Assembly (NCBI RefSeq): GCF_003208215.1
Contig: NZ_QKLW01000001.1
Span: 186,001 to 250,000, forward strand
From: Marinomonas alcarazii
GTDB lineage: Bacteria; Pseudomonadota; Gammaproteobacteria; Pseudomonadales; Marinomonadaceae
DNA length: 64,000 nt
Reading direction: 5' to 3'
Positions 9,270 through 17,339 of this stretch are shown here, piece by piece; position 1 is the first letter of the stretch; each line of letters opens with the position of its first letter. Position numbers and translations under genes: made by a program. Below the pieces are notes generated by a model, which was not told the DNA's origin, did no database searches, and saw nothing but the letters and a program-made list of their open reading frames with translations.

Positions 9270-10463
9270 TTAGCTCACCATTTTGTGTGGGTCGATAACG
9301 AATTTCTTCGCTGCGCCACCATCGAAATCAGCGTAACCTTGTGGTGCTTGATCAAGTGAAATCATTTGTACGTTAACTGCTTTAGCAATGTCGATTTTAT
9401 CGAACAAGATCGCTTGCATTAGCTGTCTGTGGTACTTCATTACAGGACATTGACCGGTGTGGAAAGAATGAGATTTCGCCCAGCCAAGACCAAAGCGCAT
9501 GCTTAGGCTACCTTGTTTTGCGGCCTCATCAGTTGCACCTGGATCTTCCGTCACGTACAAACCTGGGATACCAATTTGTCCACCAGCACGCGTCATCTGC
9601 ATCGCAGAGTTCAATACAACGGCAGGGGATTCTTGATGGTGGTTACACCCACAAGCATGTGCTTCAAAGCCTACGCAATCGACAAATGCGTCCACTTCAC
9701 GATCACCAAGAATGGCTTCGATTTTATCTTGCATATCGCCTTCTTGAGTAAGGTCGATAGTTTCGCAACCGAAAGAACGAGCCTGGTTAAGGCGATCTTC
9801 CACCATGTCACCAACGATGACACAAGCCGCGCCAAGTAGGTGAGCGGATGCCGCTGCAGCTAGACCAACAGGGCCTGCACCAGCGATATAAACAGTAGAG
9901 CCTGGACCTACGCCTGCCGTAATACAGCCGTGGAAACCAGTAGGAAGAATGTCAGAAAGCAGTGTTAGATCTTGAATTTTTTCCAGTGCTTGATCGGCAT
10001 CAGGGAATTTCAACAAGTTAAAGTCAGCGTATGGCACCATTACGTAATCAGCTTGACCACCAACCCAGCCACCCATGTCTACATAACCATAAGCTGCACC
10101 AGGGCGAGCAGGGTTAACATTTAAACAGATGCCTGTTTTACCTTCTTTACAGTTGCGGCAGCGGCCACATGCAATGTTGAAAGGAACAGAAACTAGGTCA
10201 CCAACTTTGATGAATTCTACATCGCGGCCACATTCGATAACTTGGCCCGTGATTTCATGGCCTAGAACCAAACCACTCGGTGCAGTTGTACGGCCACGTA
10301 CCATGTGTTGATCACTACCACAAATGTTTGTGGTGACAACTTTTAGGATAACACCGTGATCGCATCGGCGATTGCCAATAGCCAGCTCTGGGAAGGGTAT
10401 AGCGTCCACTTTGACTGTGCCATTACCTTGGTAAATAACACCGCGATTTGCATGATTACTCAT
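9270..10463 (-). CDS. fdhA: Glutathione-independent formaldehyde dehydrogenase (zinc, NAD)
   Basis: A 397-residue zinc medium-chain dehydrogenase matching the Pseudomonas putida FdhA type, which oxidises formaldehyde to formate using tightly bound NAD and no glutathione. Catalytic zinc ligands Cys48, His69 and Asp171 are present, as are structural zinc cysteines 99, 102, 105 and 113. The Rossmann motif Gly-Ala-Gly-Pro-Val-Gly-Leu lies near 196. The family insert with Cys-Gly-Cys-Asn-His-His near 274 is present. An AAGGATG ribosome-binding site precedes the ATG. It lies downstream of, and codirectional with, the NodD-like LysR gene at 10692. Formaldehyde is a by-product of O- or N-demethylation, so it may detoxify a demethylation product of a methoxylated substrate; that link is inference. 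Confidence 0.93.
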   Translation of the reverse strand: MSNHANRGVIYQGNGTVKVDAIPFPELAIGNRRCDHGVILKVVTTNICGSDQHMVRGRTTAPSGLVLGHEITGQVIECGRDVEFIKVGDLVSVPFNIACGRCRNCKEGKTGICLNVNPARPGAAYGYVDMGGWVGGQADYVMVPYADFNLLKFPDADQALEKIQDLTLLSDILPTGFHGCITAGVGPGSTVYIAGAGPVGLAAAASAHLLGAACVIVGDMVEDRLNQARSFGCETIDLTQEGDMQDKIEAILGDREVDAFVDCVGFEAHACGCNHHQESPAVVLNSAMQMTRAGGQIGIPGLYVTEDPGATDEAAKQGSLSMRFGLGWAKSHSFHTGQCPVMKYHRQLMQAILFDKIDIAKAVNVQMISLDQAPQGYADFDGGAAKKFVIDPHKMVS

Positions 10464-10503
10464 AACGACATCCTTTGTTTGAAGTTGTTTTTGTTTTTGT
10501 TTC

Positions 10504-10532
10504 TATGTCTGGTTATTTTGTCACCAGACATA
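10504..10532. promoter_or_regulatory. Inverted repeat upstream of fdhA
   Basis: A perfect 10-bp inverted repeat, TATGTCTGGT and ACCAGACATA, separated by 9 bases, ends 41 bases before the fdhA start. It may be an operator or a 5'-leader stem-loop in the fdhA message. A weaker repeat, TTGTTC-N7-GAACAA, sits farther upstream at 10600-10618. Confidence 0.5.
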
Positions 10533-10691
10533 AAAAGGATAGTTCCTTATGCGACATAAAGGCGTTCTGAAAACGACGGAAGCGCAATACTTCCTTATTT
10601 TGTTCCTAGTATGAACAAGATCCCATAGATAAATATCAATTAACACATCGAGCATCCTTGCAGCTGCCACAGATAGGGGGATGTTTAAAAA

Positions 10692-11606
10692 TCACTCATT
10701 ATCCATGTTGATCGCGGCTTGCTTTAATGTGTTTCTAAGCCAAATCAAGCCTTCATCGTTGTTACGATATTGATGCCATTGCATGCACTGTTGCATTGGA
10801 GGAACAGCAAAGGGCAGAGGTAGAATTTTCAGTGGCCATACTTTAGCCATTTTTTTGGCCAGTCTTGCATGTATGGTGGCAATATTTTCTGATCCAATTA
10901 CCAAGGCTGGTAGAGACGCAAAACTGAATGTTGTCGCGATCAGACGTCGTTTTATGCCATATTTTTGCGCGAAAATCGTCTCAAAGAAATCTTTTTTAAT
11001 GCCTGCGGGGCGCATCAAAACATGACCCGCTTCTGCGTACTTTTCTATGCTTAATTCACCTTGTGCAATCTGGCTATGAGCCCAAACGACACAGACAAAC
11101 TCCTCCTCATAAAGGACTTCACTCGGATGTTCTGTAGACATGAAATCAGACGGGATAATAAGTAAGTCGGCTTTGCCTTGTTCGAGTTGAGCGTGTGGGT
11201 TATCGACTTGTGCTAAAAACTGAAAGCGTGCGCTGCTTTTTTCTTTACCGACAATTTCTAAGGCATGAGGGACAAGTACTGTTTGAGTGTAGTCCGAGCA
11301 AAAGAAACTAAAAATACGGTCTGTAGCTTGGGCATTGAAGCTGGGTTGAACCAAGATTGTGCTTTCAATGTTATTTAAAGCATTACGAACTTGAACCTTT
11401 AAATTTTCTCCCAACGGCGTAATGACCATTTTACGTCCAATCTGGGTTAACAAATCATCCTGAAAATATTCTCGTAAACGTGACAAGGAATTACTAAGAG
11501 CCGATGGGCTCATATTGAGCTTTTCCGCTCCTCTAGTAATGCTTTGCTCTATCAACAATGTATCCAGCGCAACTAATAAATTTAAATCCAGTTTCTTAAA
11601 ACGCAT
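10692..11606 (-). CDS. NodD-like LysR-family regulator
   Basis: A 304-residue LysR-type transcription factor. The opening (Met-Arg-Phe-Lys-Lys-Leu-Asp-Leu-Asn-Leu-Leu-Val-Ala-Leu-Asp) and the helix-turn-helix with Ser-Pro-Ser-Ala-Leu-Ser-Asn-Ser-Leu-Ser-Arg-Leu-Arg are characteristic of the NodD/NahR/SyrM branch, whose effectors are aromatics, including flavonoids for NodD. The C-terminal two-lobed effector domain spans about residues 90-300. An AAGGGG ribosome-binding site precedes the start. It is divergent from the alpha/beta hydrolase operon across a 500-base region holding a 17-bp palindrome, and points towards fdhA. It is a paralogue of the regulator at 23547, which marks the other side of the locus. 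Confidence 0.9.
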   Translation of the reverse strand: MRFKKLDLNLLVALDTLLIEQSITRGAEKLNMSPSALSNSLSRLREYFQDDLLTQIGRKMVITPLGENLKVQVRNALNNIESTILVQPSFNAQATDRIFSFFCSDYTQTVLVPHALEIVGKEKSSARFQFLAQVDNPHAQLEQGKADLLIIPSDFMSTEHPSEVLYEEEFVCVVWAHSQIAQGELSIEKYAEAGHVLMRPAGIKKDFFETIFAQKYGIKRRLIATTFSFASLPALVIGSENIATIHARLAKKMAKVWPLKILPLPFAVPPMQQCMQWHQYRNNDEGLIWLRNTLKQAAINMDNE

Positions 11607-11708
11607 GAGTTACCCCTTTAAATTATTTTTATTATTTTAGACCCTCATATAGCCGCTTTTGTTAGCCTGAGTGATGCTCACAATTTTGTGAACAGGTCTT
11701 AAGTGATT

Positions 11709-11725
11709 ATTCGATGATATCGAAT
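11709..11725. promoter_or_regulatory. Palindromic LysR operator candidate
   Basis: Perfect 17-bp palindrome ATTCGAT-GAT-ATCGAAT, which satisfies the T-N11-A LysR box rule. It lies 103 bases from the LysR start and about 95 bases before the small ORF. Its core, GATGATATC, recurs in an inverted repeat upstream of the cyclase gene at 19302-19316. Confidence 0.6.
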
Positions 11726-11819
11726 GGTTGATTTAGTTTAAAGGGTTTTTCTGAAAGGTTGCACTCATTTACATTGTTTCTGTTCTCAGGATAAAAATAA
11801 ACTAAATGAGGAAAAATCA

Positions 11820-11969
11820 ATGTCTGCACTTCATTCCATCCAGTATCAAGATGTCGATGCTTTTCAATCTATCGGCATGAATTTCCCAATACGATTCAAA
11901 GTGTTTCGGTTTCACATGGCTGCTTCTCTTGACGCTTTATCACCCGAAATTTGTGATTACCTGATTTAG
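11820..11969 (+). CDS. Small ORF of 49 codons, unknown function
   Basis: An ATG-initiated 49-residue reading frame with a well-placed TGAGGA ribosome-binding site seven bases upstream. It starts Met-Ser-Ala-Leu-His-Ser-Ile-Gln-Tyr and ends Cys-Asp-Tyr-Leu-Ile before TAG. No signal peptide, membrane segment or known motif is visible. The Gln-Asp-Val-Asp-Ala-Phe stretch loosely recalls the first strand of AraC-type effector domains, so it may be the remnant of a decayed regulator; a leader peptide or small protein is the alternative. It lies just downstream of the LysR palindrome and at the head of the catabolic operon, so it would be the first translated unit of that transcript. Confidence 0.4.
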   Translation: MSALHSIQYQDVDAFQSIGMNFPIRFKVFRFHMAASLDALSPEICDYLI

Positions 11970-12110
11970 GTAAACAGCCCTTCGTTTATTTTTTGCAGCC
12001 GAGTGTTGATGACGACCTCGTGAATTTTTGTCCTTAGATATCTGTTTTTACAAAGATTATTTAAACAATAAACCTTAGCCGGCTGGCTTATAGAACAATT
12101 TGGAGAACTT

Positions 12111-13268
12111 ATGTTTCGTTATTTCCCTACCAATTATCCATGGGATCTTTCTATCAATCTTGCGCTAGAAATGGGCGCACGGATTGGTGAAATTGAAGAA
12201 ATGTGTGCACCACTGCAAGAAGCAGCAAAAGCGAAAGATGCGGCTGGCTCTAAAGCTTTCCGTGAAAGCTGGGAGCGCATGGCGGACAAATTGTGTGAGC
12301 TAGCAAAAGAGGATGAGGCACGTGGCCGCCTGATCTCTGCTGGCGACAAATACGGTCGCGCAGCAACCTATTACTCAACAGCAGAACGTCTTCAGGGTCA
12401 CGGTTCAGAAGGACGTATGGCGTTATATCAACGTTTTTTAGAGGTGTTTAACCTTGGGCTGAAATTGGCTAATGAAAATTGTGAACGCGTTGAGATTCCA
12501 TATGAAGGCAAGCACCTTTCTGCTTTATATGTACGAGCTGAAGGTGTGCAAGGTAAAGCGCCAGTGCTTGTACAAGTGAATGGCTTGGACTCCACAAAAG
12601 AAATGAAATACCGCGTTGGGTTGCCCCGCTGGTTAGCGCAACGTGGTGTGTCGTCTTTGATCGTTGATCAACCAGGTACAGGTGAGGCGATCCGTCTACA
12701 AGGTTTTACGGCTCGTTATGACAGCGAACATTGGGCTAGCCGAGTAGTAGATTGGTTAGAAACTCGCGAAGAAATTGATGCAAAACGAATTGGTATGGAA
12801 GGTGTGTCACTAGGTGGCTATTACTGTCCTCGTGCAGTGGCATTTGAGCCAAGGTTTGCTTGTGGTGTGGTCTGGGGGGCGAACCATGACTGGCGAGATG
12901 TACAAAAACGTCGTTTAGAAAAAGAAGGCAGTTTTCCTGTCCCTCATTATTGGGAGCACGTTCGCTGGGTTTGGGGTGCCAAAGACATGGATGAGTTTAT
13001 GGAGATCGCTGAGAAGGTTCATTTAGATGGTGTACTGGATCGTATCAAGGTGCCATTCCTTGTCACTCACGGTGAAAAAGACTCACAAATTCCATTGAAA
13101 TGGGCGCACCGTACGTATGAGCAATTGGTTAACAGCCCGAATCGCGAATTGAAAATTTTTACTGAACGTGAAGGTGGTGTTCAGCATTCGAGTTTTGATA
13201 ATTCTGCTAATGCGGGGGCGTATATCGCTGATTGGGTTGCAGAAACACTTCATGGTCATACGGCCTAA
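12111..13268 (+). CDS. Alpha/beta hydrolase, FrsA/C-C hydrolase type
   Basis: A 385-residue alpha/beta hydrolase with a helical N-terminal cap of about 130 residues, the layout of the FrsA-like group that includes 2,6-dihydroxypseudooxynicotine hydrolase, a carbon-carbon bond hydrolase for aromatic ketones. The nucleophile is Ser233 in Gly-Val-Ser-Leu-Gly-Gly. The likely acid is Asp324 (His-Gly-Glu-Lys-Asp-Ser) and the base His359 (Val-Gln-His-Ser-Ser). It is the first large gene of an operon with an extradiol-type dioxygenase directly behind it (21-base gap), which suggests hydrolysis of a ring-cleavage or side-chain ketone product. The true substrate is not deducible. A GGAG ribosome-binding site lies five bases from the ATG. 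Confidence 0.85.
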   Translation: MFRYFPTNYPWDLSINLALEMGARIGEIEEMCAPLQEAAKAKDAAGSKAFRESWERMADKLCELAKEDEARGRLISAGDKYGRAATYYSTAERLQGHGSEGRMALYQRFLEVFNLGLKLANENCERVEIPYEGKHLSALYVRAEGVQGKAPVLVQVNGLDSTKEMKYRVGLPRWLAQRGVSSLIVDQPGTGEAIRLQGFTARYDSEHWASRVVDWLETREEIDAKRIGMEGVSLGGYYCPRAVAFEPRFACGVVWGANHDWRDVQKRRLEKEGSFPVPHYWEHVRWVWGAKDMDEFMEIAEKVHLDGVLDRIKVPFLVTHGEKDSQIPLKWAHRTYEQLVNSPNRELKIFTEREGGVQHSSFDNSANAGAYIADWVAETLHGHTA

Positions 13269-13289
13269 GCCTTTTAAGGGAGAATAATA

Positions 13290-14243
13290 ATGAAAATAAT
13301 AGGTTTAGAAACCATTGTTTTTGGCGTTGAAGACATTGCTGCTTGTTCAATATTTTTAACGGATTATGGCTTGTTCCCAGTGGACGTAACGGAAACTGGT
13401 GGACGTTTTGAAGCGTTGGATGGCACTGCGGTTGTATTGGCGCATGCGTCAGATGACAGCCTCCCAGCCAGTATCGGTAATGGTTGTATGATGCGTAAAA
13501 CGGTTATGGGGGTTGCCGATGTCGAGACTATTCAAGCGATTACTGAAGAATTAAGCAAAGACCGCGAGGTCAAAACCTTAGCAGATGGTTCAATCGAATC
13601 TACGGATGACTCTGGTTTTGTTATTGGTTTCCAAGTAACAAAACGCAAGACGATCAATCTTGCAGGAGAGATTTCTAACGTTCCAGGGTCGCCTTTCCAG
13701 CGCCCAGTTAATCACAGAGCAGTCGATGTTGACGCTGAGCAGATTCGCCCACGTACTTTGTCTCATATTGTGTATTTTGTGCCGGACCCAGTGAAGGCTG
13801 AGGCGTTTTATGTGGAGCGTTTGGGCTTTCGTTGTACCGATCGATTTGAAGGCGTGGGTCCATTTCTACAACCAGCAGGAACACTTGATCATCACACTCA
13901 TTTCCTTATTGGTGCGCCACCATTTATGCAAGGTGTTGAGCATTTCACTTTCCATTTTGGTGGACCAACAGAAGTGATGCAAAACGGTTCTCGCTTTATT
14001 GAAAAAGGCTATCAAGCCTTTTGGGGGCCTGGTCGTCATATCTTAGGGTCAAATTGGTTTTGGTATTTTAATAGTCCTTTTGCTTGCCATATTGAAATGG
14101 ATGCAGACATGGATTTGCATGATAAAAATTGGGAGCCTCGCGTTTCTCCAATGGGAGCGGATGCATCACAGGCTTTCTTACTGCGATACAGAAATAAATG
14201 GTCTCCGGGCAAAGATACGACTGAAAACGGTGATTATGAATAG
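13290..14243 (+). CDS. VOC-family extradiol ring-cleavage dioxygenase (predicted)
   Basis: A 317-residue, two-domain vicinal-oxygen-chelate protein. As in 2,3-dihydroxybiphenyl dioxygenases, only the C-terminal domain retains a plausible 2-His-1-carboxylate iron site: His159 in Leu-Ser-His-Ile-Val-Tyr-Phe-Val-Pro-Asp, a second His among 201-218, and Glu269 in Cys-His-Ile-Glu-Met. The segment from Gly248-Arg-His250 to Glu269 nearly fits the type I extradiol dioxygenase signature. Spacing and length match BphC-type enzymes, so meta-cleavage of a catechol-like ring is predicted. It sits between an alpha/beta hydrolase and an MFS carrier, with a Rieske protein and flavin monooxygenase downstream. 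It could instead be a VOC isomerase or a diverged oxygenase; the catabolic context favours ring cleavage. Confidence 0.82.
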   Translation: MKIIGLETIVFGVEDIAACSIFLTDYGLFPVDVTETGGRFEALDGTAVVLAHASDDSLPASIGNGCMMRKTVMGVADVETIQAITEELSKDREVKTLADGSIESTDDSGFVIGFQVTKRKTINLAGEISNVPGSPFQRPVNHRAVDVDAEQIRPRTLSHIVYFVPDPVKAEAFYVERLGFRCTDRFEGVGPFLQPAGTLDHHTHFLIGAPPFMQGVEHFTFHFGGPTEVMQNGSRFIEKGYQAFWGPGRHILGSNWFWYFNSPFACHIEMDADMDLHDKNWEPRVSPMGADASQAFLLRYRNKWSPGKDTTENGDYE

Positions 14244-14486
14244 AATCTTTGCTGTCTAAAGTCATGGCAGCCAAGTGTTCTTGAATGCTAAAAAAAGCGC
14301 ATTTTGGGGTGTTTGCAGAAGATAACTAGCACCCTAAAGTGTTGCCAACAAAGCGGTTTAAGCCGCTCCCACGATATAAAAATAAGCAAAGTGGATGGTA
14401 AAAAATATGTTGAAAATTTATTTAGTAAAAAGGATTTGCATCCTAGCGAATCGACGAGAACTAGCCTCTTTCGTTGGAGGTGTAAA

Positions 14487-15641
14487 ATGAGCCAACGTTT
14501 TGGTGTTAAAGGTAATATTGCATTAATGGTTTCCCATTGCGCTGGGATGTTGGATCTTGTCGCATTGCCTTTATGGATTGGTATTTTGGTAGCGACGTAT
14601 CGTTTTGATACTCAGCAAGCTGGCGGTCTAGTGACCTTGTTCTTGTGTGGTGCTGTGTGTGCCAGTGTTTTAATTGCCCCTCGCTTTAAAAAGGTCAATC
14701 GTCGGTTAGTGGCAAGCGTTGGCTTTTTGATCTCAGGCTTATGTTTCTTTGCGGCGTCTCAAACTTCAGAATATTTTCAATTGGCGCTATTGCATCTTGT
14801 TGCCGGTTTAAGTTCGAGTGCCGCGCTGAGCATGGCTCATGGAACTTTCGCTCGTGGTGAAAACCCTCATCGTTTGTTTGCGATTGCTGGTTTTACCTTA
14901 GGCATATTAGGTTTTGTGTTTATGGGTGCCACACCAAACATAACCAAAGCGGCGGGTGGTGAAGCCTTGTTTCTTATTTTTGGCGGCATTATGACCATCG
15001 CAGCTGTGGTGTGTGCGTTGGCCTTTCCCTCCGTCGTATTGGATAAGGATGAAGGCGTAAAAGCCAAAGAAGTCATTCCGCCCAGTGTTTGGTTCGGGAT
15101 CGTAGGCATCAGTTTAATGGCAGTCACTCAAGCCATGGCCTTCAGCTTTATGGAGCGAGTTGGTAACGAGCGCGGTTTTGATACCGATTCTATTACCTTG
15201 GTTTTGGTCGCTCTTGCTTTGATTAATATTGTTGCAGCGGCGCTGGCGGGTATTTTTCAAAAACGTTTTTCCACTAAGTTTGTTTTGTTTGCTGGTCCTG
15301 TTCTACAAATTGTCTTATCAAATATCATGATGAACAGCAGTGGCTTCATCTTATATGCGGTATCAGCGTCCTGCTTTGTTTCCTTGATGATTTTTACTCA
15401 TACCTTTGTGTTTGGCTTATTGGCTCGCTTAGATACTTCTGGCCGAGCCATGGCAGCAACGCCTGCGATGTTGATGATTGGTGCAGCGATCGGTCCTGTC
15501 CTTGGTGGGACGATAGTGAAATTTTTTGGCTACCACGGCATTGGTATTGCGGCGTTAGTCTTCGGCTTGATTTCCCTATTTTGTTTTATCAATGTTTTCC
15601 GAACTCGTGCTTTGATTGCTAAGGCTGAATCTGTGTCATGA
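14487..15641 (+). CDS. MFS transporter
   Basis: A 384-residue major facilitator superfamily carrier with about twelve hydrophobic segments and the usual short cytoplasmic loops with basic residues (Arg-Phe-Lys-Lys-Val-Asn-Arg-Arg). The start at 14487 is fixed by a strong GGAGG ribosome-binding site at 14476-14480. The frame extends upstream without stops to a TTG at 14304, but that extension is polar and has no ribosome-binding site. It lies within the phenolic catabolism operon, so it probably imports the substrate or exports an intermediate across the inner membrane. Substrate is not predictable from sequence. Confidence 0.87.
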   Translation: MSQRFGVKGNIALMVSHCAGMLDLVALPLWIGILVATYRFDTQQAGGLVTLFLCGAVCASVLIAPRFKKVNRRLVASVGFLISGLCFFAASQTSEYFQLALLHLVAGLSSSAALSMAHGTFARGENPHRLFAIAGFTLGILGFVFMGATPNITKAAGGEALFLIFGGIMTIAAVVCALAFPSVVLDKDEGVKAKEVIPPSVWFGIVGISLMAVTQAMAFSFMERVGNERGFDTDSITLVLVALALINIVAAALAGIFQKRFSTKFVLFAGPVLQIVLSNIMMNSSGFILYAVSASCFVSLMIFTHTFVFGLLARLDTSGRAMAATPAMLMIGAAIGPVLGGTIVKFFGYHGIGIAALVFGLISLFCFINVFRTRALIAKAESVS

Positions 15642-15684
15642 GTAGGCTAATCGATTCTATTGATTTAAAGATGGATAACACAAT

Positions 15685-16059
15685 ATGGCTGAACTAAATA
15701 AAAAGCTGAATGAAAATATGTACCTTTGCCACATTGATGATATCGAAGAGGGGGCGTCGAAAGGGTTTTTAAGCGATGAATCGGGAAGCGATTTGTTCTT
15801 TATTGTTAAACAAGAAGGGCAATTGTTTGGTTGGCGTAATGCTTGTCCTCATGTTGATGGTGCGCCAATGGCGTGGCGAAAAGACGCTTACATGAATTCT
15901 CAGCACACCTTTATTAGTTGCCATGCGCATGGGGCGTTATTTGAGCCAAATACAGGCTTATGTGTCCAAGGTCCTTGTCTTGGCAAGAGCTTAAAACCGG
16001 TTCCTGTTTATGTAAATCAAGCGGGAAAAGTCTCTATTTTATTAACGGATATCCGCTAA
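15685..16059 (+). CDS. Small Rieske [2Fe-2S] protein
   Basis: A 124-residue stand-alone Rieske protein. The cluster ligands are clear: Cys54-Pro-His56 and Cys79-His-Ala-His82. The size matches the ferredoxin components that feed electrons to oxygenases, or redox partners such as those of aromatic meta-cleavage loci. There is no Rieske oxygenase alpha subunit in the operon; the oxygenases nearby are a flavin monooxygenase and a VOC dioxygenase. A plausible role is keeping the iron of the extradiol dioxygenase reduced, as small ferredoxins do in other meta-cleavage operons, or serving an oxygenase encoded elsewhere. It lies 43 bases after the MFS gene and 35 before the monooxygenase gene. Confidence 0.88.
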   Translation: MAELNKKLNENMYLCHIDDIEEGASKGFLSDESGSDLFFIVKQEGQLFGWRNACPHVDGAPMAWRKDAYMNSQHTFISCHAHGALFEPNTGLCVQGPCLGKSLKPVPVYVNQAGKVSILLTDIR

Positions 16060-16094
16060 TTATTAGTAATAAAAAAATAAGAAGGAGTAGTTTT

Positions 16095-17225
16095 ATGGCT
16101 GCTGTAAATAAAGTGTTGGTTGTCGGCGGTGGTTTCTCTGGTATGGCGGCCGCTATCAAAATGCGCCGCAATGGTATTGAGGTGGATTTGGTAGAGATTG
16201 ACCCTGAATGGTGTGAACTAGGTGCCGGTATTACCATTAATGGTGCGTCTATGCGCGCATTAGAGAGCCTTGGTTTGTACGAACAAGTGGTTGAACAAGG
16301 CTGTGTGACCGATGGTGTAGCCATTCATTTGGCTCACGGTCCTCTAGTTATGGAATTACCCACGCCAAGCCCTGTGGGTTCAAAGGTTGGCGGCAGTGGC
16401 GGTATTTTTCGTCCGACATTGGCGAGAATCATGTCGAATGCAACGATTGATTCTGGAGTGAATGTTCGTTTGGGTTGTACTTATACGGAAATTAAGCAAT
16501 CTGAAACCTGCGCGAGTGTCACTTTTACCGACGGCACGACGAAGGACTACGATTTGGTAGTGGGGGCTGACGGCGTTCATTCTACATTGCGTAAAGAGTT
16601 TTTTCCTGAAGTTCCTGAACCAGAATACATTGGCCAGGGTGTTTGGCGTGCCATTATGCCTCGTCCAGCGGAGATTAATCGTGTCACTATGTGGATGGGC
16701 AGTCATCTAAAATTGGGAGTCAATCCTGTCTCTGAAACCCATATGTACATGTTTATTACTGAAGATCGTCCAACCAAAGAGCATATTGATAAAGCCACTT
16801 GGCCTAAAGTATTTGCAGGCTTGATGGAAAACTTCCCTAATCCAATTGTAAAAGCCTTGATTCCTCATGCTTTAAAAGAAGAAGCGAATATCGATTATCG
16901 TCCGCTTGCTAATTTGTTGGTGAAAACTCCTTGGAATAAAGGTCGTTTAGTGATGATAGGTGATACGGTTGCCGCAACCACACCACATCTTGCATCTGGT
17001 GCAGGTATTGGTATTGAGAGCGGTATTGTATTGGCTGACGAGTTAGCCACGAACAACTCTGTTGAAGAAGCGTTAGAACGTTTTCATGAACGTCGCTGGG
17101 ATCGTTGTCGAATGGTTGTTGAAAATTCAGCTCGCTTATGTGACATCGAAATCAATGGTGGTGACAAAGCAGAACATTCTAAAATTATGGGGCAATCATT
17201 GATGGCATTGAGCCAACCTATTTAA
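16095..17225 (+). CDS. FAD-dependent aromatic-ring monooxygenase
   Basis: A 376-residue group A flavoprotein monooxygenase (salicylate / 3-hydroxybenzoate / 6-hydroxynicotinate hydroxylase type). It has the FAD dinucleotide motif Gly-Gly-Gly-Phe-Ser-Gly at 11-16, the Asp-Gly motif in Gly-Ala-Asp-Gly-Val-His-Ser, and the Gly-Asp motif in Met-Ile-Gly-Asp-Thr-Val followed by Pro-His-Leu-Ala-Ser-Gly-Ala-Gly-Ile-Gly-Ile-Glu. Such enzymes use NAD(P)H and O2 to hydroxylate phenolic rings. The start at 16095 follows an AAGGAG ribosome-binding site. In context it would insert the second hydroxyl that makes the ring a substrate for the dioxygenase upstream. The same pairing occurs in the naringenin (fde) locus of Herbaspirillum; substrate identity is inferred only. 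Confidence 0.92.
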   Translation: MAAVNKVLVVGGGFSGMAAAIKMRRNGIEVDLVEIDPEWCELGAGITINGASMRALESLGLYEQVVEQGCVTDGVAIHLAHGPLVMELPTPSPVGSKVGGSGGIFRPTLARIMSNATIDSGVNVRLGCTYTEIKQSETCASVTFTDGTTKDYDLVVGADGVHSTLRKEFFPEVPEPEYIGQGVWRAIMPRPAEINRVTMWMGSHLKLGVNPVSETHMYMFITEDRPTKEHIDKATWPKVFAGLMENFPNPIVKALIPHALKEEANIDYRPLANLLVKTPWNKGRLVMIGDTVAATTPHLASGAGIGIESGIVLADELATNNSVEEALERFHERRWDRCRMVVENSARLCDIEINGGDKAEHSKIMGQSLMALSQPI

Positions 17226-17339
17226 GTCATTTTAGTTAATTCCCCCCTTTGAGCAGCGTGAGGGTGATTTCTGAGCGCTGCTTTCTTTCGTTATATCGAC
17301 TCAACATAAAAACAGATAATCCGTTTAAGGAGTAATCTC

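Larger units (their letters stand above)
11607..12110. other. Regulatory region with operator candidate and a small ORF
   Basis: About 500 bases between the divergent LysR gene and the alpha/beta hydrolase gene. It contains a perfect palindrome at 11709-11725 and a 49-codon ORF with a ribosome-binding site at 11820-11969, listed separately. The remaining 140 bases before 12111 hold only the GGAG ribosome-binding site of the hydrolase gene. Confidence 0.6.

Noticed and set aside
14304..14486. Upstream extension of the MFS gene to a TTG
   Set aside because: The 61 extra residues are polar, lack a ribosome-binding site and precede the strong GGAGG site used by the ATG at 14487.
15960..16094. 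Upstream extension of the FAD monooxygenase frame into the Rieske gene
   Set aside because: The FAD-binding strand begins at the ATG at 16095 with an AAGGAG site; the extension is a shadow of the Rieske gene.
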